In this document: positions 1 to 11,874 of the stretch, piece after piece | How the letters are laid out: every line of letters begins with the position of its first letter | Position numbering within the stretch: position 1 is the first letter of the stretch | Assembly (NCBI GenBank): GCA_022393335.1 | Contig: JAJEKB010021016.1 | Span: 720,156-784,155 of the forward strand | DNA length: 64,000 bases | Source: Macrotrachela quadricornifera | Taxonomy: Eukaryota > Rotifera > Eurotatoria > Philodinida > Philodinidae | Reading direction: 5' to 3' | Program-made: the position numbers and the translations under genes | Notes under the pieces: model-generated | Database searches by the model: none | What the model saw: the letters and a program-made list of their open reading frames with translations, nothing else | What the model was told of the DNA's origin: nothing

Positions 1-885
1 GATTATGATTCATGAAGTAAAGTTTTGAACTCGGCCAAAAAAATGCATGTATTCAAAAATACATTACAACCTTTCATAACCATAATATGTGAGTGGAAAA
101 GATTTGGTTCTACACTGTCATCAGTATTATATTGAAAATTATTCGAAAATGAAGTATGATTAGTTCATGTAGTATCCAAGGTACTTTAAAATTTTTTCGA
201 AAATAAGTTCAAAAGAAAAACTTTAAAGAGATTGTATCAAGAGAATTGAATTTGGTTTAAGTAATAATGGCAACTATCCTCACTATTTGATAAAACCTAA
301 GTACACGTATAGAATCATGTGGTACTATCTAGAATTTTTTTCATTCTATTTTTTTATGGCACTTATTGGCATTGTTTATTGCATTGAATATTATCATCGA
401 TACTCATCAAAAGCATAGAGGATGGGAACAAGAAAGTCTTCCATTTCAACTTGGTATTTTAAGGTTCTTACCATCAAATGTAAACAATATTGTATTAATA
501 AATTTATTCAAAAAAGTCAGATTTATTTCACGTCATCAGAACATTATCGTATAGAAGTTTTATATATACAGCCGTTGTCACTACTTTTATATTTTTTCGT
601 CTATATGGCAAGTTTCTAAAAAAAACATAAACTTTTTATCTTTATTTATTTTATCAAATAAACACTTTTAATAATCACCATGTGTACATACATACATATA
701 TACATATGAAAACGAAAAAAGAAGGAAAAATAGAGAGGCGGTACGACAGAATATAGAAAGTGTGTATAAATTAGTACAGATGTTATAATAGTTTATTTGT
801 TGATTTATTGTAGTTATTTAACAATTTATAACCAGATTAGTATATTATATTATTTACATTTATTAATTGATGCTGTTGATTAATC
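1..885. other. AT-rich sequence without a recognised gene
   Basis: Short overlapping reading frames occur around 366-619, but they have no signal peptide, recognisable domain or splice structure and look like chance frames. The part nearest 886 is likely the 3' flank of the phospholipase gene. Confidence 0.6.
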
Positions 886-1278
886 CTATCCAGATGTATT
901 GGGACATCCAGCATTTCCTTGACTAGATTCGTAGAATGATTGCCCCCGATCACGTACGATCGTGTATAAGCCGAGCGATATCCAATAACATTTGATACGG
1001 GATGAAGCTTTGTTATCACAAGTCGTGCGCAAGCAATTACCAAAATTTTCGTCACATTGTGATTGAGTTGTGCCACAGGTTGAATAGCACGTGTCATGTT
1101 GGAAGCAACATGGAATGATGTCTGACTCGCCCACTTCTTCGAGAATTGGATCGATATCTAATTTCGTCGGTCCACAACCGTTCCCACCTACAGAACGGAT
1201 GACAACTGGCTTCAATGAAGCAATGCTAATAAGTGTCATGCAAATAAATAGAATGAAAAAAATGCTAGACATTATCAT
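886..1278 (-). CDS. Secreted phospholipase A2, group XII-like
   Basis: Predicted 130-residue secreted calcium-dependent phospholipase A2, which would hydrolyse the sn-2 ester of phospholipids outside the cell. An in-frame ATG lies further upstream at 1353, but the start at 1278 puts a clean hydrophobic signal peptide (about residues 1-21) at the N terminus, so I prefer it. The diagnostic segment is CCFQHDTCY, giving the catalytic His61-Asp62 pair framed by cysteines, followed by a cysteine-spaced helix (STCGTTQSQCDENFGNCL). Upstream, GGNGCGP takes the place of the calcium loop and resembles the group XII loop rather than the classical YGCYCGxGG. No intron is visible. The family also contains venom members, but nothing here points to venom; digestive, defensive or lipid-signalling roles are equally possible. 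Family assignment is firm, biological role is not. Confidence 0.85.
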   Translation of the reverse strand: MIMSSIFFILFICMTLISIASLKPVVIRSVGGNGCGPTKLDIDPILEEVGESDIIPCCFQHDTCYSTCGTTQSQCDENFGNCLRTTCDNKASSRIKCYWISLGLYTIVRDRGQSFYESSQGNAGCPNTSG

Positions 1279-2998
1279 GCGATTCTGTAGATGTATACAA
1301 GTGGAAACTTCAGTAATAATCAACCAGTTATCAGTCGTACAGATGATTGTCAACTAATTGTTCGAATAATCCATGTTTAAAATCATGTAAAAGTATCATT
1401 ATATAGTACAATGAATAGCAATATGGTAGTCTATTTTTGTGTTGTATGACGTCAATACACGAACCATTTTTAGACATTATTATGTCCTAAAAGTAAAGTT
1501 GTATTTGCCTCTTTTGTTCTACTCAAGGTTCGATTTATGTCGTTACATAATGTATAAACGTTATAAAAAAAAAAGAGTCATGCGACAGAAACAATTGAAT
1601 GCACTTTGTAAACCATTATCGATTTGCGTCTTCGTGCTACAAATAGATTAAGAGCATTTTTGTAATAAAAAAAGTTGTGTAATCAGCTAAAGAATTTGTA
1701 ATTCATTTTCTGAATGAATATATCGAAATTTGTAAATATAAATCCGGCCCAACTAATAAAAATATTTAAGTATAAATGATGATTATTGTCTGTTCAAAAT
1801 TAAAATGGTCTCCGCCATATTTTGAACAACTTGAGAACGGAAGCAGCTATCGATAGAGGCGACATTGGAGCGTCTTTTTCTCTGATATTGTATGAAAAAA
1901 AATCATTTTCAAATCAATTACTTCTGCAAAACATTTTGGAATATAGATGAAAGGATGGGGGGCGCATAAAAACGTAAATCAGCCCACCAATGAATCATCG
2001 GGCACAATACAACATTTGATGCAGAATTTTACGGCGATTCTTTCAATGCCACATTTAATCGATTTCGAAAACGATTAGATGATATCACAATCCCACCTTA
2101 TTGGATCCTATTTTCTTGCATTCTAATGGAATAGGTTCAATATAACATTTCTTCTTTCGACTGAAATTAGGCTCATTTGAAAGAGCATCAAATTCTGCAT
2201 AAAACACAAGCTACATTTTGGTACAGCTTTAATATTAAAATTTTATCGACATAAATATTCTCATCAGACACTACTTAGAACAATGGGAAAATACCATATT
2301 GATGCCCTTAGTTCAGTATATCTCTGCATATCAATGTCGCTACGGTCAAATTTCTTCATAGTCATTCGATAGGATTTTTCAAGCTGTACACGCGAATAAA
2401 GTTGGTAGTTTAAAGTTTCGATGAACTTAGTACTTCTAGTTGAACAGAATGTAGTTATGTGAGGTGTGTCTCATGCGAAATAGTTGGTGTAAAGAAGCGT
2501 TTAAGTATTATATAGCACTTTAGACAAATCATGAGCGAGAAGCACGTAGTTCACACAAACTGTAAACTACCACCTTCATCAGCATGTAGAGCTTGAAAAG
2601 CTTTATTGAATGACTATGTAGAAACCTAACTGTAAAGACATATATATGCAAATATATACTGGACTAGGAGCATCTATATGAGATGATATTTTTTCGAACA
2701 CCAATAGTTTGACATCGCAAGAGTAGTAGCCTCCTATTATATTTATTGCTTTATCTTTAGATTAATTAACTAATTAGTTTTTCTTTATTTTTTTCAGGTT
2801 GATTCATCATCCTTTTCGTGTCTACGTACATACATATATCCATGAGTTATGAACACCAATAACATGCACAAACGATCAAATGATCAGGTTTAATACAAAC
2901 AACACGACGACTTAAGTTATGAGATACCTATTTTCAACGGCGAAAGATTACCAGAAAAACGAAATACAAAAGAGGAAGAGCGTAGCGATATCGAAAGT
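1279..2998. other. Intergenic, no gene recognised
   Basis: I see only short unconvincing frames (for example around 1439-1651). The stretch at 1790-2230 is less AT-rich than its surroundings and could be an old coding or mobile relic, but no motif can be named. Confidence 0.5.
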
Positions 2999-3229
2999 TC
3001 AACAGTTATCATCGGCAACTTTCAATACAATGTATCCATTCCGATGCCGCTGCATGACTGTAACAGAACCGATTTGTGTGGATCCGTCACATACGAACGA
3101 ACCACAGATAAGCCAGAATACACTATTTTCTTGAATACCAAAACTTCGACTACATTCATCAGTACCGCTTCGGTAGCCTTTTACAAGACAAGTCATTGAA
3201 ATCATGAAAATAAAAATAATCATTAACAC
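2999..3229 (-). CDS. Small cysteine-containing secreted peptide, function unknown
   Basis: A 76-residue open frame with a strong N-terminal signal peptide (about residues 1-17) and a predicted mature peptide of about 59 residues with four cysteines, the last being the C-terminal residue. Two disulfides are plausible. It matches no family I can name; a small defence, signalling or structural peptide are all possible. A TATTTAAA box and a GAGA-rich tract lie about 70-130 nt upstream on the same strand, which supports a real transcription unit. No intron is seen. The shortness of the frame limits confidence. Confidence 0.45.
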   Translation of the reverse strand: MLMIIFIFMISMTCLVKGYRSGTDECSRSFGIQENSVFWLICGSFVCDGSTQIGSVTVMQRHRNGYIVLKVADDNC

Positions 3230-3298
3230 GATCTACAATAATTGTAAGATAATCTTTATCAATGAAAGTGAAAAAGCTTTTTGCTTTTTGTGGTAAGT

Positions 3299-3356
3299 GT
3301 ACTCACTCTCAGCACCCTCACACTCACTCTCAAGATCATTTCCTGTCGAGTTTAAA
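3299..3356 (-). promoter_or_regulatory. Candidate promoter: TATA-like box plus GAGA-rich tract
   Basis: On the minus strand TATTTAAA (about 3348-3355) is followed by a tract of repeated GAGAGTGAGTG-type units (about 3299-3333), then by the small secreted peptide start at 3229. Spacing suits a TATA box with a GAGA-rich initiator or leader. This is inferred from sequence pattern only. Confidence 0.3.
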
Positions 3357-3856
3357 TAGGCAGAGAACGGAGAATGGTTCCTCGACACTCATTCTATGGT
3401 TATCTAAATGATTAACAATAAATTGTACAACAGTATCCGCTGAATGCTCTCACAAGAAGATTCAGAAAAATTCTTGATTATTGGCGAAGGTATGAACGAT
3501 GAAAATTGTGTAGAAATTGCTGGTGATACAGTTGTTTATTGGATGTGAAAAGGTCTATTTACTAATTAAATCGTGTGTTATGATCAGAAAGAATTTTGGT
3601 TTTCATTGTGCGTTTCATCACCGACTAATTGAGATATCTAGAAAATTGCTATAGAAAACTTGATTCTTCATAATACCGTGGAAATATCTTGTGGAAGTAC
3701 CACATTGCTGTTTTTCTCATGCAACATGGCTATTAACAACTCAATGAAGAGGTATCAAATATATTGTAAGACATCTACGAATTTTAGAAACTATTTAATT
3801 ATAAGGACCATTTAAATAAGTTTTTTAGTTGAATAAAATGCATTAGAGATATATTT

Positions 3857-5376
3857 TTATAGTTTGTATCGATACATAATCGGTAGATCTTGGTGCGGCG
3901 GTGCCACACCAAGACCCTCATGATTCGGGTCTTGTTTGGGAAACACTCTCACGTCAGTTAATTTATAGTCAATATATCGAAGAAACATGGCGACGCAAAC
4001 TTTGATTTCATACCTAACAAAGAATCGTCCAGGGCACATGTTCTTACCCATACCAAAAGGCATGAAACCAGGCATAGTATCAGTACTTGTTAGAGTAAAC
4101 CGATCGAAAGTGAAATCATCTGGATTAGGAAATAAATCAGGATCGCGATGTGCTACAGTAGGAAACAAGGCGACTGCGTCGTTTAGTTTCAAGTGTACGG
4201 TATGCCCATTATTTAGAACGATATCAGTGTCGTGCAAACATTTTCTCATTATCATTGGTGCTGCAACTAGGCGCAGTACTTCATTCACTGCGCTATCTAA
4301 ATTGACGCACGAAGATAATCGGTCAAGAGTCCATTCGTCAACCAATGAACTAGTAGCATCATCATCAAGCGAAAAGGCTGGCAAGTATCTGTCGACCTCC
4401 TGTTTAATACTTTCCACAGCTTTTGCATCGTATAAAATATAGAACAAACACCAGAATACAGCTGGAATACTGTTTGCCAAGGATGCCCAAAGCATAAAGG
4501 TTTGCTTCCCGCCGTACTCTTGCTCGGAAAACCACTCAGGATGATCGAGTATGCTATTCGTTCGATCTTTTATAAAATCACTTTCATGTAATGGATGTTG
4601 TTTTCTTAGCCATGAACTGTTCAAACGAAATCGAGCTTGCAATTCACGACGAAAGAAAATGCGATAGATCCAGGAAGGAAGAAGAGCCGTAAAATAATGA
4701 ATTTTGCTGTCAAATAGACGAAAGTCCTGTTCAATTGAGAGCGGATCGATTTCACCAAACAATGCCAGTGATGATGGTTCAAAAAGCATACGATGACTCA
4801 ATTCTAATAATCCCATTGATGTCCATTCGGACAAAGTGTTACTATTTATTCGTGCTGCTTTTTCGCGTATCATCAATATACGCAAACGTCGAACAAACTC
4901 AGTAAGCATAGGTTGGAGACCATCGCGATTTTTCAAGTATTTAGTATAATATCGATGAATTTCTATCTCTGTTTCATTAAAACCTGTATGAATTAATGCA
5001 TTTTTGTTCTTTAACATTGGCTTGAAAATATCTTACCTATGACATTAGATCCTGCATCGAATACCTTCATTCCAAATTTATGCGCCTGAAAGGGCACAGA
5101 TGGATTTCGAATTATAATTGGCCAGTCGGATGGTGAGAGTAGAAATGTGATTCGTTGATTGACTAATCGAATCGTGAAGCATTGGCCATATCGTTGACGA
5201 CATTCCATTAAGAATTTTCTTCGATCCTTAAGAAAAGCAATTAGATGACCCACGATAGGATACTGCTTATATTTGACTAATGGAATCGGCGAAATGTTGT
5301 TATTTCTACGGAACAGCAAATAAATAGATAGAAGAGCCACGAAAACCAGAATGAAACTGCTCGAGAATATGTACAT
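3857..5376 (-). CDS. Cytochrome P450, CYP7/CYP8-like (two exons)
   Basis: Two exons, 5037-5376 and 3857-4983, join across a 53-nt GT...AG intron (4984-5036) to give 488 residues, normal for a microsomal P450. Joining at this intron restores frame (GSNVIG to FNETE). Residues 1-22 form a membrane anchor. The I-helix reads ANSIPA at 283-288 instead of the usual AGxDT, which is typical of the CYP7/CYP8 clan (sterol hydroxylases, prostacyclin synthase). The K-helix ExxR is Glu348-Arg351 and the haem loop is FGMGKNMCPG with Cys430. Lack of the I-helix acid-alcohol pair suggests either isomerase-type chemistry or the CYP7-type oxygen activation. The substrate cannot be read from the sequence; sterol or oxylipin are the family precedents. 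It is not part of an operon. Confidence 0.9.
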
Positions 5377-7102
5377 TTTTGTAGATTTCTACAAGACAAA
5401 TTGAAGAATTCTAAATAATACTTCATAGTAGAAAATCACACAGTAATATCATGAATGAATGTTCAGTAATTGAATTTTCCAAAACTTCGACACACATTAG
5501 TGTCAGATGGTAGTGGGATCAGAAATCAATTGCAACAACGGGATACGGCAAATTGACTTCAGCTCGTTACTAACGCGGACCTCGACAAGTATTTGAAAAC
5601 GGACCAAACAAAGATCGTACTATTTCTCAAGTATCTGAACCACAATAAGTAGTAGCACGATAGATATGATGTATGAATTTATCTCACAAAGCATACTGTA
5701 ACCATAGACATTTTCAGTTAAATTAAAAGGACGGTTAAAACGGTCATGTCGGAAAAATTCAAATGTCTTGTAGAGTCTTTTTTTGTCCTCGGATGCGTAG
5801 AATGGATATTGAATATTGTAAAACAGCAGTTACCAGGAAAACAAAACTAATAATTATGAAGGTGATCGTCAACTTACTACGTATAGAACGGAAAAAGTTT
5901 TGCTAGTCATACTGTGACAAGCAAGAAAGTGATGGTAATCCCTAGATACGCACGAATCCCAAGTAGTTTGAGTTTGGGTTCAGTACTAAAACTAATCAAC
6001 GAATTCATACTGGAAGTTGGATCGATATTATCAACATCTATTATCGTTATCTTCTTTACACATTTTTCCTAACTCATACCTAGTTTTCAAAGAAATATAA
6101 TTCAACATTGGTAGACTAAATTGAAACAAGGTTTTATCTGTAAATATTGAGAAAATGTCTTGAAATAGTATTTCTCAACCGTTTGATATAAGGTACCACC
6201 TACCACTGTAGAATGTTGCTAAATTAGCTTCTAGATCCGCATGATACTATTTACGTCGTATTGTGCCTAGGTTTTAGGTAGAGAATCAAAGGTTTTATTA
6301 GTTGATGTGATCATATCTTTGGGATTTCTGATTGAGCAAAATCGATCGTGGGTTACATTGAATATCTTTTATAGCTCTCTACAACTTAAGAGTCATTTTT
6401 GCAAATATTTTGAAGTGTTATTTATAATCTTTCAGTCTATTTAAAATCACAATCTCACGAAAATTTAGTAAACTTCTAAAAATCATGACAGTCTACTAAA
6501 ATTTCATGAGATTTTCTAGAATTCTTAACAGCAGAAGACTACTTTCAACTCCCAATGAGTATTTTTGTATGTTTAAATGTACCATACTCAAACGACAAAG
6601 CAAACGTTTGACTAAACTACTTCGCGTGGTACTGAAATTGTTACAGAATCCATCTCCACCGAGTTTAGAATTCGATAAAGTCGTCCAAAGCTCTGTAAAA
6701 TTTTTGTAGTTTGTACTTCCTAAGAAGCGACAATCACCACTTCGAGTTAACCTGTAGAAAAGTATGCGCACTACTTCAATATGGCACCTCAACAGTTGCA
6801 AACATCACTCAATGAGTATTCTTAGTGCTGAACTACAAACCTATATTATCAAACAGTGTGGATGGGGTAAGCAGAGGTTCGATGAAGAGACCAACGATAC
6901 TAACGCACTTTAACGAGAAAATGTGTGTTTTTTTTTCAGGAAAATGATGATTGAATATCTTTTTATTTTTATATCGGATCTACAATCACTGTCAAACGAG
7001 GGTCAATAGAATAATTGGCTTATAATTTCAAAAACATGGTCAATCCTACAAGCATGAGCTATGTTTCTGTAGAAAAATGCAGACGATGTTTGTCTCCAAT
7101 GA
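5377..7102. other. Intergenic between P450 and SDR
   Basis: No gene recognised. Opposed short frames at 6496-6801 and 6506-6709 overlap on both strands, a sign of chance open frame. The last 100 nt or so before 7103 are the 3' flank of the SDR. Confidence 0.55.
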
Positions 7103-8285
7103 TTACAATCCGACCGCTTCACAACTGATCTGATATAATTGATCAGCTGATGATTGATCGATGGCTAATGGCGATGGTTTTCCAACAGTACAATTCCTTT
7201 GAACAATACATATGAACATAATAATGTGTTGTCTAATCGAAAAAAAAAACATTGGCTTACCCAAAATACAGATCGTTTGACTTTTCTAAGCTTGGTTCAA
7301 CTGCACAATGAACAACTGTACGTGCACCATCTGCTGGTGTTTTAGCAAAATAATATTTGAGAAAGTTAACAAACGGTGTGTAGAAAATGCTTCCAAACCA
7401 ACCGGTCGCTTCAGCTTTTGGATCTTGAATGGAAGTCGATACCCAACCAGGAGTCAAGGCAAAAGCATTGACACCTTCGGCTAAAATAGTAAAACAAGAA
7501 TTAAGTTGAAATGAAGGAAATTTATCATATAGACACACTATCGAGTAAATCCTGTTTCAATTTAAGTGCCATCAAAATTTTAAACACGTTCGATGATGGA
7601 TAAGCACCACTCCAAGTAGAACATTGATTTTGGATCAAAGCATCCGACCAATCGATGCTTTTTACGCCTAGTTGTCATGATTAAAGAATGTGGGTCGTCT
7701 TCTTTTTTTAGAGAGTTCATTATAATCTTACTTTTATGCAAATCCGATGACACACTGATGATTCTACTTGGTCGACATTGTTTTAATTTTGGTAGAAGAA
7801 GATGAATGAGGAGAAAATGTCCAAGATAATTGGCTTGGATTACAGTATTGAAACCATCTCCGGTTAATGCTTCCGAAGCCCATCCAATACCAGCATTACA
7901 AATTAAAATATCCAATCGTTTTTCTTTTTCATTGTAGTCTTTGGCAAAGTTTCGAACCGAATCAAATGAACATAGATCACATTTCATCACATCAATATTC
8001 GTTTTATCGGATCCAGATTCAATAACAAGGTTATCTCTTGCTTCATGTCCTTTCTCCAGATTTCGACATGCAATGATCACTCGAGCTCCTAGATATCATT
8101 GAATTTATGCATATGAAAGAATATCAAACTGAATCAATCTAACCTCGTTGAAGAAGCATCTTTGCAGTTTCATAACCGATTCCAGAATTACCACCGGTAA
8201 TTAATACAGTTTTTCCGTTGATTAATTGTTCACTTAAACTAGGATGGTGCTTAGCCCAAAACTTATTGTAGAGTGCTGTTGCCAT
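7103..8285 (-). CDS. Short-chain dehydrogenase, retinol-dehydrogenase-like (five exons)
   Basis: Exons 8144-8285, 7732-8088, 7539-7667, 7261-7480 and 7103-7196 are joined by introns of 55, 64, 58 and 64 nt, all GT...AG, giving 313 residues in one frame. The protein is a classical SDR of the retinol dehydrogenase/WWOX type: cofactor loop TGGNSGIG at 30-37, ARVIIACR after it (NADP-type Arg), NAG at 112-114, VSSDLH catalytic serine near 161-162, and ALTPGWVSTSI after the active site. The expected YxxxK active site reads YPSSN at 189-193, so the catalytic lysine is replaced by Asn193 and a lysine appears three residues later (Lys196). It may therefore be catalytically altered. A CTTTTCAG acceptor-like motif just upstream of the ATG suggests a further 5' exon, probably untranslated. 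Substrate unknown; retinoid, steroid or xenobiotic carbonyls are family precedents. Confidence 0.85.
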
Positions 8286-8566
8286 CAATGTAGAACTGAA
8301 AAGAAATACACATAACTTATTTCAAATTGAATTCCGTCATAGATATGTCACAGTTGACACGGGAATTCAGTAGAGATTGAAATACGCGAAATAATTACAC
8401 AAGAAGAAAAGATTTTTAAAAAAATGTTATCTTACGAATAAAACTTTTAAACTCAACGAGAAACATTCGTTCAAACCATCCTTTTTCGAGAAAACCGCCA
8501 ATCATCGAACCCCTTGCTCGAGAAACTCTTATTACGCAGTGTTTTTTTCATCTATCATCGCCAACT
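8286..8566. other. 5' flank of the SDR gene
   Basis: A possible 5' untranslated exon would end in this region. Nothing else is recognised. Confidence 0.4.
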
Positions 8567-8760
8567 CGTTCAATGTCTCGATGTTTTGATCTTCAAAAAC
8601 CACTCAATCTAACGAAAAAAAAAATAAAACAAATTCTTGATTTCGTTTCAACTAATCATTCTGTGTCTCCATGTCTCCATCACGTGAAGAATTCTACAAA
8701 AATAATTTCAAAAGAAATTAAATACATTTGATTAATGATTCAATGTCCCCTGGTCTCCAT
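8567..8760. repeat. Three-unit minisatellite with ATGTCTCCATGTCTC core
   Basis: Three imperfect units start near 8567, 8657 and 8737, a spacing of about 80-90 nt, each with a core like TTCAATGTCTCNATGTCTCC. A second three-unit block with the same core and about 80-nt spacing occurs at 48879-49057. Confidence 0.6.
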
Positions 8761-9283
8761 AACATAACCTAATTTAAGATTAAAAAAGGCCGGCGTATTG
8801 TAGCACAAATTATTATAAAAAGTTACACTTTCGCTTTTCTATAAAACATCAAATATGATCAAAATCCTCAGATTTGGTACCTTTGGTACTCACAAAAACG
8901 CCTCGCTACAAAAAACGTCAGCTCAATTAGATAAATCATTCCAGAAATATAAAAGCTACAAAAACATCTTTTTGTGTTTTATTTAACGTTGCGATTACCA
9001 TAGTTTTTATAGAACATTGATAAAAATTGAATGTGTGACTTTTTTTTTGAAACGGCTTGCATCGCACTGCATCAAATTCTTTTCTCTATGGCGTATCTTA
9101 AATTGAGCAGAATTGGTCGTCTTTTAGGTGGACTAGCTCATAAAGACAAGATAGTCGATTTGTTGACATTCAATCATTTCGACTTATGTGAGAATCTTCC
9201 AAGGTGTTAAAAAGCTCTTCAGCTCAAATTTTGTCCATAAGTAGGGAATGTATAGACTAGAAAAAGCCTAAGAGGATATGGGT
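8761..9283. other. Intergenic, nothing recognised
   Basis: AT-rich sequence with no coding signature on either strand. Confidence 0.5.
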
Positions 9284-9648
9284 CCAAGTTGAGATTTGGC
9301 TGAGATACTGAATTTTTACTAGAACTTGCCTATGAGACCCCATTTTTTCTCATAAAATCAAAATTTCGAATTTTGACGTAAAACTTTGCCCACATCAAGG
9401 CCTCAACTAAAGTAGTTCATCTATAAAGTTTCAGAGTTTTTAGACTAAACATTCCCGATATATAATGTGTTCAAAATACCCATACATACAATGGTATCCA
9501 TAAAAAAAAACTGTATTTATACTAACACACTCATATCTCTGGATTGCTTAGTCCAAAAATTCTGAAACTTTGATTTTATGGGAAAAAATGGGGTTTCATA
9601 GGCAAGTTCTAGTAAAAAGTCGGTATAACCAGCCAAATCTCAACTTGG
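9284..9648. repeat. Foldback (MITE-like) element with CCAAGTTGAGATTTGGCTG ends
   Basis: The left end (CCAAGTTGAGATTTGGCTG at 9284) returns inverted at the right end (CAACTTGG ending at 9648). The arms pair over roughly 90 nt, for example GCAAGTTCTAGTAAAAA opposite TTTTTACTAGAACTTGC. An inner pair (AAAGTTTCAGAGTTTTTAGAC against its inverted partner at 9548-9571) extends the fold. There is no coding capacity, so this is a non-autonomous element. No clear target duplication was seen. Confidence 0.75.
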
Positions 9649-11874
9649 TTTCATATATGTGCATCTAAAAATAGTTCTTGGAGGTTCATAGGACTTATCT
9701 GTGAATACTTTTCGGAGGTTTTTCTGGTTTATCTAGAAAGAACTGTTATTTATTTTTTAGTTAAATACCAGATATTTTCTAGCACTTTTAGATTCTCGAA
9801 AAATAAATATATGCACACTCTGATTTTTCAAGGATTACTTTAGTATTTGATATATAACCTTTGAAGTATTCGTTAATTATAATAATTCTATATTCTTTAT
9901 TACATTTTAACACTATGTGTACTAGTTTTCCATCAGCAATATACCGGTTACTTATCGCATGCTTGTATAATCGTAATTACTGGTCTATCATATAAACAAA
10001 AATTGTGCTAAAGAAGAGATTTTTGCAATAGCGTTACATTTATCCTGCTCGACATGCAATATTTATGACAAAAAAAAGTATCGTATTTGAATCACTTTTC
10101 GCAACGCTATTACAGCCATACTGATCAAGTATTATTTTTAGAATAACTTCACGTAGATAAAAGAAATAAAGTCTCTTCTGTTTCCCTCAGAAAAATCGTA
10201 CAGAACAGTTTAAACAACATTTAATAACGGAGCTTGAAGCTTCACATTAGGATGCATAAATAGTTTCAAAGCAAGATAAAATATATTATAATGGAGAAAA
10301 CTGCAATTAATGCTTAGTGTATACATTCTAAAGACATTTAGAAACAGTCTTCCGAATAATAATGTATATTTTCTTACATTTTTGAGTTTATTCTACAATG
10401 TGATATAAACACTTATGTCTGAAGTGTCGAATTACATAGGAGAATCAATATATGGATAACTAGGTATACTTACGATGAAAATTAACACTGAAATATATTA
10501 AAGTTGTTTTTGTGTATTTTGGATGCAAGTTATCTTACATATTTATATTCAATGAAATTAATTGGTTTTTTTCAAGTAATATTTATTTCAGTGAACCAAT
10601 CAACCGTGCTATTTCATACACATCATAATGAGATGGGCGTAGATGAATATTTTGTCACACACGTTTTTTTTCATCATGTTATATTATACAGTTTTGTCTT
10701 TTATTTTGATTCTTTCCTCGATGCAAGAAAAAAACACCTGTATATTTATACGATATAGTCCTTTTACTAGATTTTTTTCCTTTTATTTTGTATTTCTTCT
10801 ATGCATGGATTAATATTTTTACTCTAATCATATTATTCGAATACATCACGCATTTTTCTTGCTAGTATATATTATCTTTCCCTTTTCTTCGGGTTATTTT
10901 TTGGTGTTTAAATTCATGTATACACATTTATATGATCGAAAGGACTGTAAACAGTAGTATTTTGTTACTAAATTAAAGAAGAATCATATCAAAAATAGTT
11001 CAGTTGTCTGAGAGATTTATCGTTTAATCAACAGCAGAATTCCTACAACATCTATTATTACAATCATCAAAAACCTAATAACTTTCTATAAATTCAAATG
11101 AAAGTTGAAATTTTATTTTGGTAGAATGAATACAAATACTACGAAAAGATTAACTAGAGAAATAGATAAATAATTTCCTGATTTCATAAGGACAATGAAA
11201 ACATTCTATTCGAAATAGTAAAATTCTAATGATTTGGCCGAGTATCAAGGAGTTTCATTGTTCTATGTTATGACACCTATATCTTGTCAATATTATTAAT
11301 TAATTAAAAATCCATAAAACTGACTGCAGATTCAAATTCTTCGACCTCGATTACCCTTCGGTAAAGATTTTCGTAAGATGTAATGGTGAAGTTTCATTGA
11401 TCTAGCGCATACTGAATTCCGATTACCTTGGATAGGCAGACAAACTTTATGCATTTTTTAAACTTCATGTAACCTTTTCTCTTTTTTCGGTCTATCCCAA
11501 TCAAAATCATATATCAGATGAAAGAACGTATTGAAATTAACATTTTGACATTATTTTTATAGGGTTTTCGTTGATTTTCCGAAGTAAATTCCTATTAACA
11601 AAGTAATTCATTTTTGGTCATAAATTTAATAATCGATTTTATCACAGTGGATTCGGTTTTATAGTAAATTGACTAGAAAAAATAGTTGTGAAATTAATTA
11701 TTTGATAGCTTTTAAATAGAGCTTTAATTCTATGTATGAATCAACAATTGATTGCTTGACTTTATTAATTCCGAGTGACCCTAATTACTTTCGTTTGTCA
11801 AAAGCATTTAGTGTGATAATAAAAATGGTTGCAGAAGGTAAAGAAATGATAATGCTCTGTGTATAGTAACTTTA
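9649..11874. other. Long AT-rich gene-free stretch
   Basis: No gene, repeat array or RNA gene recognised. The frame at 10504-10758 has T-rich composition and no domain. Confidence 0.55.

Noticed and set aside
366..619. Two overlapping frames on the plus strand
   Set aside because: No domain, signal or splice structure; overlapping in different frames as expected for chance.
3987..4442. 151-residue plus-strand frame opposite the P450
   Set aside because: Antisense shadow of the P450 coding region.
5011..5036. Apparent extension of P450 exon 1 to a stop (KIFSSQC)
   Set aside because: It lies in the 53-nt intron; splicing at GTAAG...ACAG restores the P450 frame.
6496..6801. 101-residue minus frame with opposed plus frame
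   Set aside because: Open on both strands, no domain, no splice context.
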